The notes: generated by a model not told the origin, from the sequence alone. Counted from the first letter of the stretch, positions 49,094-58,913 are shown. The stretch: DNA of 64,000 nt from Igneacidithiobacillus sp041146875 (GCF_041146875.1 NZ_JBFRXP010000004.1:1-64000); one strand, 5' to 3'. Numbers and translations: made by a program.

Positions 49094-50392
49094 ATGTCGA
49101 TACAAGAAATGCCGGAGTATTCCTCGTCTTACCGTTGGGTCATGGCGGCAATCACTGGAGTCATCATGACTACCAGTTTTATATCTCTTACCTCGTTCGG
49201 TGTATCGGCTCCGGCCATGGCCGCAGCGATGCATGTTTCTTTGCAGTCACTTTCTACCGATGGCATTGATGCCTTCTCTGTGGGTCTGTTTATCGCGTTT
49301 TTTCTCGGTCATGGTGGAATATTTGATACGCGGATTCGATCGGGAGTATTGGTTGCGCAGCTTTTCCTAATTATTCCGCAGATCCTCATTCCCATTCTTA
49401 TGCCCATCACGCAATCTCTTATTTTATTGATCATATTCCGCTTTCTTCAGGGTCTGATGATCATGATGATTGCCCTGTTTTCCTTACAACTGGCGGGCTG
49501 GTTTCGCTCCAGCCAGCGGGGAATATCGCTGGCAGCGATGTTGGGTGCCATTACCTTGGGTGGTGCTGTTGGTGGTGTGATTACGGGAGATTTGTCGTCT
49601 TTGGGTTGGCAGGCCGTATACTTTATTACGGCGGCGATTATGATCGCTGGCGCCGTGGTCTATTTTGTCTTTGCCCGGGATGCTACTAGCCACGCCGAAG
49701 GAATCAAAAAATCCAAAGCGGAACATCGCAAGCACAAATTGTGGTCTTATCCCATGACCTGGATCATGGGTATCGTCCAAATTCCAAACAATTGGACATT
49801 GTTTACGATCGGCGGTTTTTTGCCGATATATGCCTATCATCTGGGTTACAAGCCAGAGGAAACTGGTAACGTAATGTTTATTTGGGGATTGATGGGATTT
49901 GCGGCAGCAATCCTGGGTGCATTGCTCGGCGATTATTGGGCAAAGAGGAAGAATACGCACCGAAATTTCGTCAATGCACGTCTTGGGGTCATCAGTGTGG
50001 CAAATGTATTCATCATCATCGGCGCTCTGATGATTTTGTATGTTGCACCGATTTCTTATCCGTTATTACTCCTTTCGGCTCTTGTTGTCGCCTGCACGAT
50101 GGCTACACCACCGAATTACTGGGCATCTCCGTGTAATATGTTCCCCGTTGCGACAATGGGAGCAGGTGCCTTTGCTATCGGCGTGATATCCAACTCGGTG
50201 AGCGCCATCGGGCCAGTCGTATCGTCAGTGATCATTCGTACCGTTGGCTGGAGTGGCGTGTTTTGGGTGATGGTCGGATTGGCGGCTGTGGGGCTAGGTG
50301 TGAATTATCTGGCGAGCCAAACAGGTTTACCGATCGAAATTGAGGGTGATGCCGACGATTCTGTTTCTTGTGCTACGGGTTTGCGTCATTAG
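49094..50392 (+). CDS. MFS transporter (ACS/sugar-acid type)
   Basis: 432-residue carrier with 12 helices; loop 2-3 is GHGGIFDTRIRSG, and helices 4-5 contain RFLQGLMIMMIALFSLQLAGWF. AGGAGAG precedes the ATG. The last 38 codons are duplicated at 58798. Before that insertion the gene would have lain directly next to iclR and the ThDP-enzyme/acid-sugar kinase/glcD operon, so a C2-C4 hydroxy acid or sugar acid is a plausible substrate. It also shares an operator-like element with that operon. The complete 3' end shows that this copy is intact. Confidence 0.87.
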   Translation: MSIQEMPEYSSSYRWVMAAITGVIMTTSFISLTSFGVSAPAMAAAMHVSLQSLSTDGIDAFSVGLFIAFFLGHGGIFDTRIRSGVLVAQLFLIIPQILIPILMPITQSLILLIIFRFLQGLMIMMIALFSLQLAGWFRSSQRGISLAAMLGAITLGGAVGGVITGDLSSLGWQAVYFITAAIMIAGAVVYFVFARDATSHAEGIKKSKAEHRKHKLWSYPMTWIMGIVQIPNNWTLFTIGGFLPIYAYHLGYKPEETGNVMFIWGLMGFAAAILGALLGDYWAKRKNTHRNFVNARLGVISVANVFIIIGALMILYVAPISYPLLLLSALVVACTMATPPNYWASPCNMFPVATMGAGAFAIGVISNSVSAIGPVVSSVIIRTVGWSGVFWVMVGLAAVGLGVNYLASQTGLPIEIEGDADDSVSCATGLRH

Positions 50393-50598
50393 TGGGTAGC
50401 TGGCGTGTTGAGATTGATGCGCTGGGCGGTTTCCTGTAGTAGTGGTATGCACTCTTCTTTGCGGCGGTGAATGCGGACGCCGAGACAGCCAACGCCGATC
50501 TCGGCCTCCTCATTATCGCGTGCATAACCGTCTTTTTGTGCTTGCTGCGCCGTATTCCAGAGGGTAGAGACTTGGGTAAGCGAATGGGTGGTGAGCGC
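50276..50598. repeat. Left direct repeat flanking the alpha-2-macroglobulin/pbpC insertion
   Basis: 323 bp covering the MFS 3' end and an iclR 3' remnant, closely matching 58798-59201. Relative to the right copy it has lost 33 bp and 48 bp, both in frame for iclR. The 48-bp loss is bounded by a GTGAATG repeat in the intact copy, as expected for slippage. The outer end passes abruptly into a truncated toxin gene. Confidence 0.9.
50389..50598 (-). pseudogene. Decayed iclR 3' remnant
   Basis: In frame with and nearly identical to the C-terminal part of the intact regulator downstream: THSLTQVSTLWNTAQQAQKD, then DNEEAEIGVGCLGV, and the end LLQETAQRINLNTPATH. The DNA-binding domain and most of the effector domain are missing and two internal deletions are present, so no functional regulator can be made. 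It overlaps the MFS stop by four bases, as the intact copy does. Confidence 0.88.
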
Positions 50599-50599
50599 G

Positions 50600-50884
50600 C
50601 AGAAACTCACCCGTCCTGCCTTGGTTATCCAGTCAGACCTGTTCAGTGCGTATACCCGCGTGACCGTGTTGCTGTTCACCAGCACGCTGGTGGATACGCC
50701 CCTCCTGCGCGTCACGATACAACCGCACACCGATAATGGGCTGCAGCGAACCTCACAAGTAATGATCGACAAAGCCATGACGGTGACGCGCGAAAAGTTG
50801 GGACTGGTCTTCGGGTCCCTGGATGCAGAAAACCTGGTGCAGGTAGACCGCTGTTTGTCGGTCTTTTTGGGGATTGTGAAATAG
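50600..50884 (+). pseudogene. N-terminally truncated MazF/PemK-family toxin
   Basis: About 95 codons matching the body of a PemK/MazF-like endoribonuclease toxin: TRPALVIQSDLFS, VTVLLFTSTLVDTPLLRVTI, NGLQRTSQVMIDKAMTV, and the ending VDRCLSVFLGI. The Arg of TRPA and Thr of FTST correspond to residues used in catalysis by MazF. The first ~20 residues (the usual MKRGD... strand) are missing because the iclR remnant joins here. A GTG in the remnant (50588 or 50591) could still start a short hybrid. No antitoxin gene is present. Confidence 0.75.
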
Positions 50885-50922
50885 TCCACCGCTGCGAGCC
50901 AGGAGCGCCGCCAACACCTATC

Positions 50923-51078
50923 CTATGGTGAGGTGACGATGATATCCTTGGTTGAGTTATAGGCCCTGCCATTGCGAGCGGGAGCGTAAGCCAGCAAAAA
51001 TACCATGCAGCCGAATGCGACCAATCCAGAAACACCCAAAATCGGATGGCCCTTTATAACACGAAGGAGTGATGGCAC
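50923..51078 (-). CDS. Possible 51-residue membrane peptide
   Basis: GTG-started frame with one convincing membrane helix (ILGVSGLVAFGCMVFLLAYA) between basic and polar ends. No ribosome site and no recognised family. It lies in the 298-bp gap upstream of the alpha-2-macroglobulin gene and could be a remnant. I see no other feature in this gap apart from AAAGGAAACC before the next ATG. Confidence 0.22.
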   Translation of the reverse strand: MPSLLRVIKGHPILGVSGLVAFGCMVFLLAYAPARNGRAYNSTKDIIVTSP

Positions 51079-51182
51079 AGCAAGTCAGAGAGTTACGATC
51101 TGGCGTTGCGCTTCAACATTGAAACCGCCAAGATAAATTTTCCGCCCGATGAACCGTAGCTGCGACCCAAAGGAAACCGATA

Positions 51183-54100
51183 ATGCCGCAACGTAAAAGC
51201 AGTCGCCGGATTATGCTGACAGCGGCAGCATTGATTATTGTGGCCATCGGCTTTGCTGCCTGGGCATTCACCGGTAATGCAGAACCCCATTCTGGCGCGC
51301 TGGCAACCCGTAGCACCACAGCACAACCCTTACCTCCGACCCTACGTCGTGACAACAACACCCCGGCCATCCCCGAAGTCCTGCCCACAGCGCCGACGAA
51401 TTCCTCGAATATCGGTACCACGCTACCCATAGTCAACCTGTCCCGCGCCCTGCCCGGCTTGGGGAACGATGCGGAGACTTATGCCAGTGATCTGGAGTCC
51501 TCCAAGCTGGGGCACAACTTCCGTGCGGCGGGGCAGGCCAACGACCAGGCGATTCGCGCAGCCCTCAAAGCCGGTGATTCGGCCAAGGCCACACGCCTCC
51601 AGGCCCAGCATGAAGTCTGGAAAAAGCAGCAACGTGCCCATGCCCTGGACACAGCGGAAAAGGCTTACGCTACGGGCGATTGGTCATCAGCCGTCGCTGA
51701 CTACCAGCAACGTATTGCCCTTGGCAATAACGACAATCCGCAGATCTGGTGGCACCTCGCCAATGCCATGCGCAACAATGGCGCGCCCTTAGAGAAAGAT
51801 ATCGCTTACACCGCCTATCTCGCTTATGAGCGCACCATTCAGCAGCACAAACCCGATGTCGCCATACTGCTTCCCGCGCTGAATCTTTTACGGCAAACCT
51901 TGGCGGCGCGAGGTAATCACCTGGGCGAAATTCATTTGCTGGAAGCCATGTATCGCGCTTACCCGGCGGATGCGCAGATTGCCACGGAATTGAAAACGGC
52001 GGTGATGACCTATGGCTTTCAGGTGCAAAGTGTTACCCCGGATGCCAACCAGTTCCCAACCCGCACCTGTGTGAAGTTTACCGCTCCGCTCTCCGATGCA
52101 CCGGATTTTCATGCCAGCAACTGGGTAACCTTTTCTCCGGCACAGCCCCATGCGGTGGTGGTCCGTGAGAACGGCGGCATTTGCGTCACCGGTTTGCCTG
52201 CGGGCAGTCGCACGCAGATGCGCATCCGGGCAGGACTGCCCGCCATTGCCGGTGCGGTCATGACGGCGGCGAAAATCGTCACGTTGACCTTGCCCAATCG
52301 CTCACCCAGCATTATCTCCGATACCGGACGTTTTATTATTCCGGCATCATTGCCACCAGTGGTAGGCTTCTCCGGCGTCAATATTTCGCGGGTCAAACTG
52401 CAGATCAATCGGGTGCCGGAACGCGCCCTGCTGGCCTTCGTCGCCAATCATCCGTTGCTGAATCAGGACGGCGACGAATCCACCCTGGATAACCAGAACA
52501 GCCTGACGGTCTGGCACGGGACGGCAGACATACCGCATTTCATGCAGAACCAGTTGATGCACACGCGATTGCCCCTGCCCAAAATCCTTCAGAAGCCAGG
52601 GCTCTACGCGATCGAGATCAGCCCCGGAGACGGCACGCCCAATGCCAACGGCAGCCTCAACACCGTGCAACTGGTGTTACGCACCAACCTAGCACCGACG
52701 GTCTGGCAGGGGCGTAATGGCTTGTATGTGCAGATGCGTCGCTATACCGACGCCAGCCCCTGGAGCGGTGTCAAAGTCGAACTCATCGCCCAGGACAACG
52801 ATATTCTGCAAATGGTGCGGACCAATAGCGACGGCATTGCTGTCTTCCCGAAGCCCATCCTGCAGGGCAGCGGCGGGCAGAGTCCAGCGGCGCTGCACAT
52901 TTATGGACCCGGTAATGAGTTCACCCTCTTTAACCTGCAGGGCTCGCCGCTGAATCTGTCTGGACGTGGCATCTCCGGGCGGACGGCGCTGAAGCCGGTC
53001 AGCCCTTTCCTGTGGCTGGACCGCGGTATTTATCGTCCCGGCGAGACGGTGCATGTGGCGGCCATTTACCGCAGTGCAGCCGGCAAACCACTGGACTTGC
53101 CTTTGCACCTCGTCGTCCGTCGGCCCGGCGGGCAGGTTTTCCTGGACAAGGTCCCCAAACTGTCTGACGACGACGCTATCGCGGTGCCCGTCAAACTGCC
53201 GTTGGCGGCGCAGGATGGTAACTGGAGCGTGAGCCTGTCTACTGGCGTGCATGAGCCCGATCTGGCGAAGGAAACCTTCACAGTATCCGCCTTTGTACCG
53301 CCGACCCTAGCCGTCGAACTGGGCAACGCCAAGGCCGTTCCGGCGGGCCAGCAGGTACAGTGGCCGGTGCATGTGCGTTATCTCTACGGTGCCCCCGGCG
53401 CCCATCTATCGGGCACGGCACGGATCAGTCTGAGCAGCGGCCCCATCCCTTATCCGCAATGGCAGCACTACCGATTCGGCTTGCATGGCGAGGTAGTTAC
53501 GGCACAGGTGCAAGAGCCCACATTGCCGGAAACCGACGCTACGGGCCTCACTCAGGTACCCATTGATTTGCAAAAAATGCCGGACAGCACCCGTTTTCTG
53601 GAGGCGCATGTGGCGGTCTCCATCAACGAGCCCTCTGGCCGCCCGGTGAACAGTCGCATCACTCTGCCCATCACGCCGGATCATCCCCTCATCGGCATCG
53701 AAAGCGGGTTTCAGGATGAAACCGTAACCGCAGGGAAAATGCCGGTTTTCCACATCGCGGCGGTGGCCCCAGACGGCAAGGCTAGGGTTATGCCGGTGCA
53801 GATCCAGGTGGTTCGGCAGTCTTCCGAGTGGAATATCTCCCTACATCATGGAGTAGCTAGTTGGGGCTATACCTACATTAACCATCCGGTGCTGACCAAG
53901 GAGGTAACCTTGCTGGCGGGTCAGCCCTACGCCCTGCAACTGCCCGTGCTGGACTATGGCCGTTACCGCCTGCGAGTGATTGAAGCCCACGGCGGCCTGG
54001 CCGCCAGTTCGGTGATTTTCTACTCCGGCTGGCAGACCAGCGGCAATCCAGGGGCGCCGCAGCGGGTTTCCGTGCGCAGCGGCACAGCGGAATATGCCGC

Positions 54101-56645
54101 AGGCAGCACCGCCGATATCCATGTCTCCGCGCCCTTCTCCGGCCCGGCGGTGCTGGTCATCGCCAACGACAAGATTTTGAAGGTGAAGAACTTTACCCTG
54201 CGCAAAGGGGGCCGTACTCTGCACGTGCAGGTCCGGAAGGGTTGGGGCGCGGGCGCCTACGCACTGGTGGATGTATTCCGTCCCGCCACTGCTACCGAGG
54301 CCCCGGAACGGGCCATCGGCCTGACTTGGCTCGGCCTCCAGCCCGGCCACCGTGCAATCCCGGTCCGCTTTGCCGTCCATCCAGTGTACCGCCCGCGGCA
54401 AACCATCCGGATCTCGGTTAAAACCCGCCCCGGTGCCTATGTGACGGTGGCGGCGGTCGATAAAGGTATCCTCAATCTCACCCAGTTCCCCAATCCCAAC
54501 CCACTGCACCATTTCTTTGGTAAGCGGCGGCTGGATATCAGCGTCTTTGACGACTACGGCGCCCTGCTGGCCCGCCCCACGGGTTTTGAAGCCTTGCTGC
54601 AAAACGGCGCAGGGGCCAATTTCGGTCCGGCGGCACGACCCATTCCGCAGAAGGTGGTGGCGCTCTTCGCCGGCCCAGTGCAGGCCAATAGTGATGGCAT
54701 CGCCGAACTGCCCCTTACAGTGCCGGAGTTCAATGGCGAACTGCACCTCATGGCCGTGACCTGGAAAGGCGACGCGGTCGGTGCAGGGGACACCAGCATC
54801 ATTGTTCGCAACCGCCTCATTGCCAATCTGCTGCTGCCGCGCTTCCTGTCTCCCGGCGACAGCGCCCAGGCAACGGTCATGTTGCAGAATTTGAAGCTGC
54901 CCGCAGGCGTATATCACAGTCACGTCACGGCGACCGGGCCAATCCGCGTCGGGAGCAACAGCCATAGCGAGACATCCCTGAAACCCCAGGCCATGCGTCT
55001 GCTACCGGTTACCTTGACGGGAACCGGAGAAGGTACGGCGCACCTGGCCCTGACCATCAATGGTCCCGGAGGCTACAGCCTGGTTCGCCATTGGAGTATG
55101 GTGGTGCATTCCACCCAACCGCCCATTTCCAAAAACCATAATCTGACGCTGGCGGTGGGTGGCCAGCGCGCACTACAGCCGGAGACCCAAGGCTTTATCC
55201 CCGGTTCCACCGCGAGCGCGGTGACGCTCGGCAATACCATGCCTTTCAATCCCAAGGCCTATGTACAGGCCCTGTACCAGGGTCGGCACTGCGGTTCCCT
55301 CCTGGATGCCGCCAGCGAAGGCCTGCCGTTGACGGTGCTGAAACCGCCGCTGATCACACCACGGCGTGCCGCCAAACTCCAGGATTACGTCAATCAGGTG
55401 CTGAATTACCAGCGCTACGATGGAGCCTTTGGCCTTTGGTCCAACAATGGCGACGCCCAACCCTGGCTTACGGCTTTTGTCACCGAATTTCTCCTGCGTG
55501 CCCAGAAGGCCGGAGCTACCGTGCCGCAACCCACCATCGATCAGGCGCTGCACTGGCTGAGTCAAGAAGTCGAAAACGAAAACCATACCGTCTTTGATCG
55601 CATCTACGCCGTTTATGACCTAAGTCTGGCGGGCAAACCTCCTGCGGGGGCCATCCGCATGCTGGCACGGCACATGGACCAGATCAGCATGCCCTTGGCG
55701 CTGGCGCAACTGGGTTCGGCCCTCAACACCATCGGCGAGCCGCATCAGGCGCTAAAAGCCTTGCAGAAGGCCATCAAAACGCAGGAGCCTGTCAGTGGCG
55801 ATTGGTGGTGGGGGCGCTCCGACTGGGATGCGGCCTTTGGCTCGCCGTTACGCGATGCCTGGGCTGTGCCCACCATCATCGCGCAGTCCGGCCTGATGCC
55901 CGAGGCCGTGACCAGACTGCGGCAGGACCTCCCAGGTGCAGGGTTGGCGCCCGACGACCTCACCACCCAGGAGCTCGCCTGGGCGCTCTACGCCGACGGC
56001 GTGCTGGGCGGCGCGGGTAAAATCGTCCATGTCCAATGGGGTACTCAGATTATTCAGCGGACAGGGCCTGTGGTCCTGCCCCTGATTGGTCCCATGACGC
56101 TACGCAATCTGGGTAAGGAAACCCTCCCCGTTTCGCTGGCGACCACCGGTATCACATTGATGCCGCCGCCCGCGGCCACCCACGGGATGGAGGTCAGTCG
56201 GGCTTTTTATACGCTGGCCGGTAAGCCGCTGAAGCCAGAATCTATTCCACAAAACACTGTCTTCGTAGTCGTGTTGAAAGGGGCGATCACCGACAATCTG
56301 CCACACCGCGCACTGCTCGATATGGGTTTGCCGCCGGGCTGGGAACTGGCGGGTAGCGTAACACCGAGCAAAGTGCCCAGCCTATCCTGGCTGCATCATC
56401 TGACAGCGCCGGAAGCTACTACAGCTGCCGATGATCGCTATGAAGCGGCCTTTCAGATGGCCCCCAAAAACAATGATGCATTCAACGGCAACGGGGTTCC
56501 GGACTTCAAGACGGCGATCCTGTTGCGCGCCGTTACCCCCGGTCACTACGTCCTGCCGGGGGTCACCGTCAGCGATCTCTTTCACCCCTCCATATTCGCG
56601 CGCACGGCCGGGCGGAAGGTGGCCGTGACGCTACCGTCCCCCTGA
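51183..56645 (+). CDS. Bacterial alpha-2-macroglobulin, YfhM-like, thioester motif lost
   Basis: 1,820-residue envelope protein of the bacterial alpha-2-macroglobulin family, thought to trap foreign proteases in the periplasm. It has an N-terminal membrane anchor (residues 8-30) rather than the lipobox of E. coli YfhM, then a TPR-like helical part (about 90-260; YATGDWSSAVADYQQRIALG), several macroglobulin beta domains with FLWLDRGIYRPGETVHVAAIYR, and the alpha/alpha barrel with YDGAFGLWSNNGDAQPWLTAFV. Where CxEQ is expected there is HCGSLLDAASEGLPL: Cys1370 remains, but Glu-Gln is absent, so no internal thioester should form. Next gene is pbpC, the usual partner. Confidence 0.92.
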   Translation: MPQRKSSRRIMLTAAALIIVAIGFAAWAFTGNAEPHSGALATRSTTAQPLPPTLRRDNNTPAIPEVLPTAPTNSSNIGTTLPIVNLSRALPGLGNDAETYASDLESSKLGHNFRAAGQANDQAIRAALKAGDSAKATRLQAQHEVWKKQQRAHALDTAEKAYATGDWSSAVADYQQRIALGNNDNPQIWWHLANAMRNNGAPLEKDIAYTAYLAYERTIQQHKPDVAILLPALNLLRQTLAARGNHLGEIHLLEAMYRAYPADAQIATELKTAVMTYGFQVQSVTPDANQFPTRTCVKFTAPLSDAPDFHASNWVTFSPAQPHAVVVRENGGICVTGLPAGSRTQMRIRAGLPAIAGAVMTAAKIVTLTLPNRSPSIISDTGRFIIPASLPPVVGFSGVNISRVKLQINRVPERALLAFVANHPLLNQDGDESTLDNQNSLTVWHGTADIPHFMQNQLMHTRLPLPKILQKPGLYAIEISPGDGTPNANGSLNTVQLVLRTNLAPTVWQGRNGLYVQMRRYTDASPWSGVKVELIAQDNDILQMVRTNSDGIAVFPKPILQGSGGQSPAALHIYGPGNEFTLFNLQGSPLNLSGRGISGRTALKPVSPFLWLDRGIYRPGETVHVAAIYRSAAGKPLDLPLHLVVRRPGGQVFLDKVPKLSDDDAIAVPVKLPLAAQDGNWSVSLSTGVHEPDLAKETFTVSAFVPPTLAVELGNAKAVPAGQQVQWPVHVRYLYGAPGAHLSGTARISLSSGPIPYPQWQHYRFGLHGEVVTAQVQEPTLPETDATGLTQVPIDLQKMPDSTRFLEAHVAVSINEPSGRPVNSRITLPITPDHPLIGIESGFQDETVTAGKMPVFHIAAVAPDGKARVMPVQIQVVRQSSEWNISLHHGVASWGYTYINHPVLTKEVTLLAGQPYALQLPVLDYGRYRLRVIEAHGGLAASSVIFYSGWQTSGNPGAPQRVSVRSGTAEYAAGSTADIHVSAPFSGPAVLVIANDKILKVKNFTLRKGGRTLHVQVRKGWGAGAYALVDVFRPATATEAPERAIGLTWLGLQPGHRAIPVRFAVHPVYRPRQTIRISVKTRPGAYVTVAAVDKGILNLTQFPNPNPLHHFFGKRRLDISVFDDYGALLARPTGFEALLQNGAGANFGPAARPIPQKVVALFAGPVQANSDGIAELPLTVPEFNGELHLMAVTWKGDAVGAGDTSIIVRNRLIANLLLPRFLSPGDSAQATVMLQNLKLPAGVYHSHVTATGPIRVGSNSHSETSLKPQAMRLLPVTLTGTGEGTAHLALTINGPGGYSLVRHWSMVVHSTQPPISKNHNLTLAVGGQRALQPETQGFIPGSTASAVTLGNTMPFNPKAYVQALYQGRHCGSLLDAASEGLPLTVLKPPLITPRRAAKLQDYVNQVLNYQRYDGAFGLWSNNGDAQPWLTAFVTEFLLRAQKAGATVPQPTIDQALHWLSQEVENENHTVFDRIYAVYDLSLAGKPPAGAIRMLARHMDQISMPLALAQLGSALNTIGEPHQALKALQKAIKTQEPVSGDWWWGRSDWDAAFGSPLRDAWAVPTIIAQSGLMPEAVTRLRQDLPGAGLAPDDLTTQELAWALYADGVLGGAGKIVHVQWGTQIIQRTGPVVLPLIGPMTLRNLGKETLPVSLATTGITLMPPPAATHGMEVSRAFYTLAGKPLKPESIPQNTVFVVVLKGAITDNLPHRALLDMGLPPGWELAGSVTPSKVPSLSWLHHLTAPEATTAADDRYEAAFQMAPKNNDAFNGNGVPDFKTAILLRAVTPGHYVLPGVTVSDLFHPSIFARTAGRKVAVTLPSP

Positions 56646-56652
56646 GTAGCCC

Positions 56653-58695
56653 ATGACCAAGCGATGGTCTGGCTCGCTGGAGTGTGGTGTGGCCCGAGGT
56701 AAATACCGTTGGTGGCGACGGGTCGGGCGCTGGATGCTTACCGGCATCGGCGTGCTGGCGGTCACCGCCTGGTTTATGGCGCCCGGTACCAGGACCCTGA
56801 CGCAAGAGGGCCGCATTATCTATGACCGACACGGCCATGTGCTGGCCATGTTCCTAAATAAACAGCAGCAGTGGGCCTTCGCCACCGGTCCGCGACAGAT
56901 CAGCCCGGTGATGCGACGGATGCTGGTGGCCATTGAGGACCGGCATTTCCGCTGGGATCCCGGCGTCGACCCGCTCGCCATTCTTCGCGCCGTGGGACAG
57001 ATAGTACTGGCGGGTCACGTGGTATCCGGCGCCTCCACCATCACCATGCAAGTAACACGGATGCTCCATCCTCAGCCCCGCACCCTACCTGTAAAGATGC
57101 TGGAAGCCATGCAGGCCATTTCCCTCTTCGAACACCATTCCAAATCTGCTGTGCTGGGCATGTGGCTATCCCTAGCCCCGGAGGGTGGCAATATCGAGGG
57201 GGTCGAAGCCGCCGCCCATGCCTGGTTCCACCAGTCACCGCGCACCTTGGGACCAGCGCAGGCGGCTTTTCTGGTGATGCTGGTGCGCAACCCCAACCAG
57301 CTCAATCCGCTGATTCATCCGCGGGCCGCCCTCGCCACCCGCAATCAGATCTTGCGGGAATCCTGGCGGCAAGGCGTCATTTCCCGGGCAGCGTTGGAGC
57401 GCGCCTTGGCCACCCCGTTGCCCCAGCGTCTCTACCCCATGCCTCTGCTCTCGCCCCAGGCGGTTTCGACGCTGCCCAGTGACACCCGCACCACTCTGAA
57501 TGCGCCCATGGATCGCGCCATTGCCGTCATCGCCCGGCAGACCCTTCGCCACATGGAGCCGTCAGAGAGCGTTGCCATCGTGGTGGTCAGTCTCAAAACC
57601 AAAGGCATCCGCGCCATTTACAGTGGCGACTGGGGCAATGCTCAGCGCGATGGCTTCATCGACATGACCCAAGCCATACGTTCGCCGGGGTCGGCTCTCA
57701 AGCCTTTCCTCTACGGACTCAGCTTTGAAGCTGGGCTGATCCGCCCGACCACCAATGTGGCCGATTTTCCCAGCAATTTCGGAGCCTATGAACCCAATGA
57801 TTACAATGACACCTACATGGGGGTCGTGACGGCGACCACTGCGCTGCGGCGCTCGCTGAATGTGCCCGCTATCGACCTCATCAAAGCCTATGGGCCTTTG
57901 CGCTTTGCGGCACACCTGACGGCGGCGGGCACGCCAGTGATGTTGCCTTACGGGGCCGACCCGGCCTTGCCCCTGGCCTTGGGCGGCGCAGGTATTTCCA
58001 TGCGTCGACTGGTGGCACTTTATGCCGGGCTGGCGAATGGCGGGATGGTGGAGCGTCTGCATCTGATTGCTGGCCAGCGCCGTAGACAACGACGCCTGCT
58101 ATCGCGTCATGCGGCAGAGGAGGTCATCGCCATCCTTAACCGTCCCTTCCCCTTCGGCGGCCCCACCGGCATCGCCTGGAAAACCGGTACCAGCGCCGGC
58201 AACCGCGACGATTGGGCCATTGGCTTGAACCACCGCTACGCCGTTGCTATCTGGATCGGTCAGCCCAACGGTGCTGCCCTCCCCGGTGATACCGCCCTTG
58301 CCGCTATTCCGATTCTCGCCAGGATCTTCAGTATCCTGCCGGGCCGCGCCTTGTCGGTGCATCCGCCCACCCGGCCGCTGACCCTGCACCAACTACCCAT
58401 GGGCACCCTGCTGGAGATCGCCGCACCTGCACCGAGCGCACAACTGACCGCCGGTAAACCGGTCAGTATTCGCGTGCTCGGCGGCAGCCGACCCTTTCAT
58501 TTTCTGGTGGATGGTCGCCCCATTCCGTCCAACCCGGCCTTGAGAAGCGTGCGCTGGACACCCCCTGTGGCGGGTTTCTACCATCTCAGCATTCTCGACG
58601 CCAACGGCAAACTGGTGACGCGGGCGTTGCGGGCAGTACCGAAGATCAATGCCGCTAGTGTGGAGTGGGGCAGCACTACCGCTACGCAGCCGTAG
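56653..58695 (+). CDS. pbpC: Penicillin-binding protein 1C
   Basis: 680-residue bifunctional peptidoglycan synthase. One membrane helix at about 28-43. The glycosyltransferase family 51 domain has Glu95 in AIEDRHFRWDPGVD and GASTITMQ at 126-133. The transpeptidase domain has Ser347-x-x-Lys350 (SALK), SLN at 401-403 and KTGT at 510-513, all intact. The C-terminal ~100 residues form the BiPBP_C domain. It lies seven bases after the alpha-2-macroglobulin gene; the pair is a known conserved module in which the macroglobulin is thought to protect the envelope where PBP1C repairs peptidoglycan. Confidence 0.94.
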   Translation: MTKRWSGSLECGVARGKYRWWRRVGRWMLTGIGVLAVTAWFMAPGTRTLTQEGRIIYDRHGHVLAMFLNKQQQWAFATGPRQISPVMRRMLVAIEDRHFRWDPGVDPLAILRAVGQIVLAGHVVSGASTITMQVTRMLHPQPRTLPVKMLEAMQAISLFEHHSKSAVLGMWLSLAPEGGNIEGVEAAAHAWFHQSPRTLGPAQAAFLVMLVRNPNQLNPLIHPRAALATRNQILRESWRQGVISRAALERALATPLPQRLYPMPLLSPQAVSTLPSDTRTTLNAPMDRAIAVIARQTLRHMEPSESVAIVVVSLKTKGIRAIYSGDWGNAQRDGFIDMTQAIRSPGSALKPFLYGLSFEAGLIRPTTNVADFPSNFGAYEPNDYNDTYMGVVTATTALRRSLNVPAIDLIKAYGPLRFAAHLTAAGTPVMLPYGADPALPLALGGAGISMRRLVALYAGLANGGMVERLHLIAGQRRRQRRLLSRHAAEEVIAILNRPFPFGGPTGIAWKTGTSAGNRDDWAIGLNHRYAVAIWIGQPNGAALPGDTALAAIPILARIFSILPGRALSVHPPTRPLTLHQLPMGTLLEIAAPAPSAQLTAGKPVSIRVLGGSRPFHFLVDGRPIPSNPALRSVRWTPPVAGFYHLSILDANGKLVTRALRAVPKINAASVEWGSTTATQP

Positions 58696-58699
58696 AAAA

Positions 58700-58797
58700 C
58701 GCAAAACACCTGACAGTCAGAACTCCAGTGGTGGGCCATTTCATTTTTAAGGCTGCCCCAGATACTCTCGATCGGGCTAGTGTCATAGCAATAAAAT
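58700..58797 (-). pseudogene. IS3-family transposase fragment
   Basis: Read on the minus strand, these ~32 codons give YDTSPIESIWGSLKNEMAHH, the stretch around the last catalytic Glu of the DDE domain in IS3-type transposases (compare DN-x-ESFWGSLKNE-x-HH). Nothing else of the IS is left: one side is the end of pbpC, the other the duplicated MFS tail. It marks a past insertion-sequence event at the right border of the alpha-2-macroglobulin/pbpC segment. Confidence 0.8.
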
Positions 58798-58913
58798 GGA
58801 TTGGCGGCTGTGGGGTTGGGTGTAAATTATCTGGCGAGCCAAACAGGTTTACCGATCGAAATTGAGGGTGATGCCGACGATTCTGTTTCTTGTGCTACGG
58901 GTTTGCGTCATTA
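58798..58913 (+). pseudogene. Duplicated 3' tail of the MFS gene
   Basis: The last 38 codons of the MFS carrier (GLGVNYLASQTGLPIEIEG ... ATGLRH, then the stop) recur here with a handful of base changes. The fragment has no start and begins at the IS3 remnant. It places the original MFS gene directly upstream of iclR. Confidence 0.92.
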
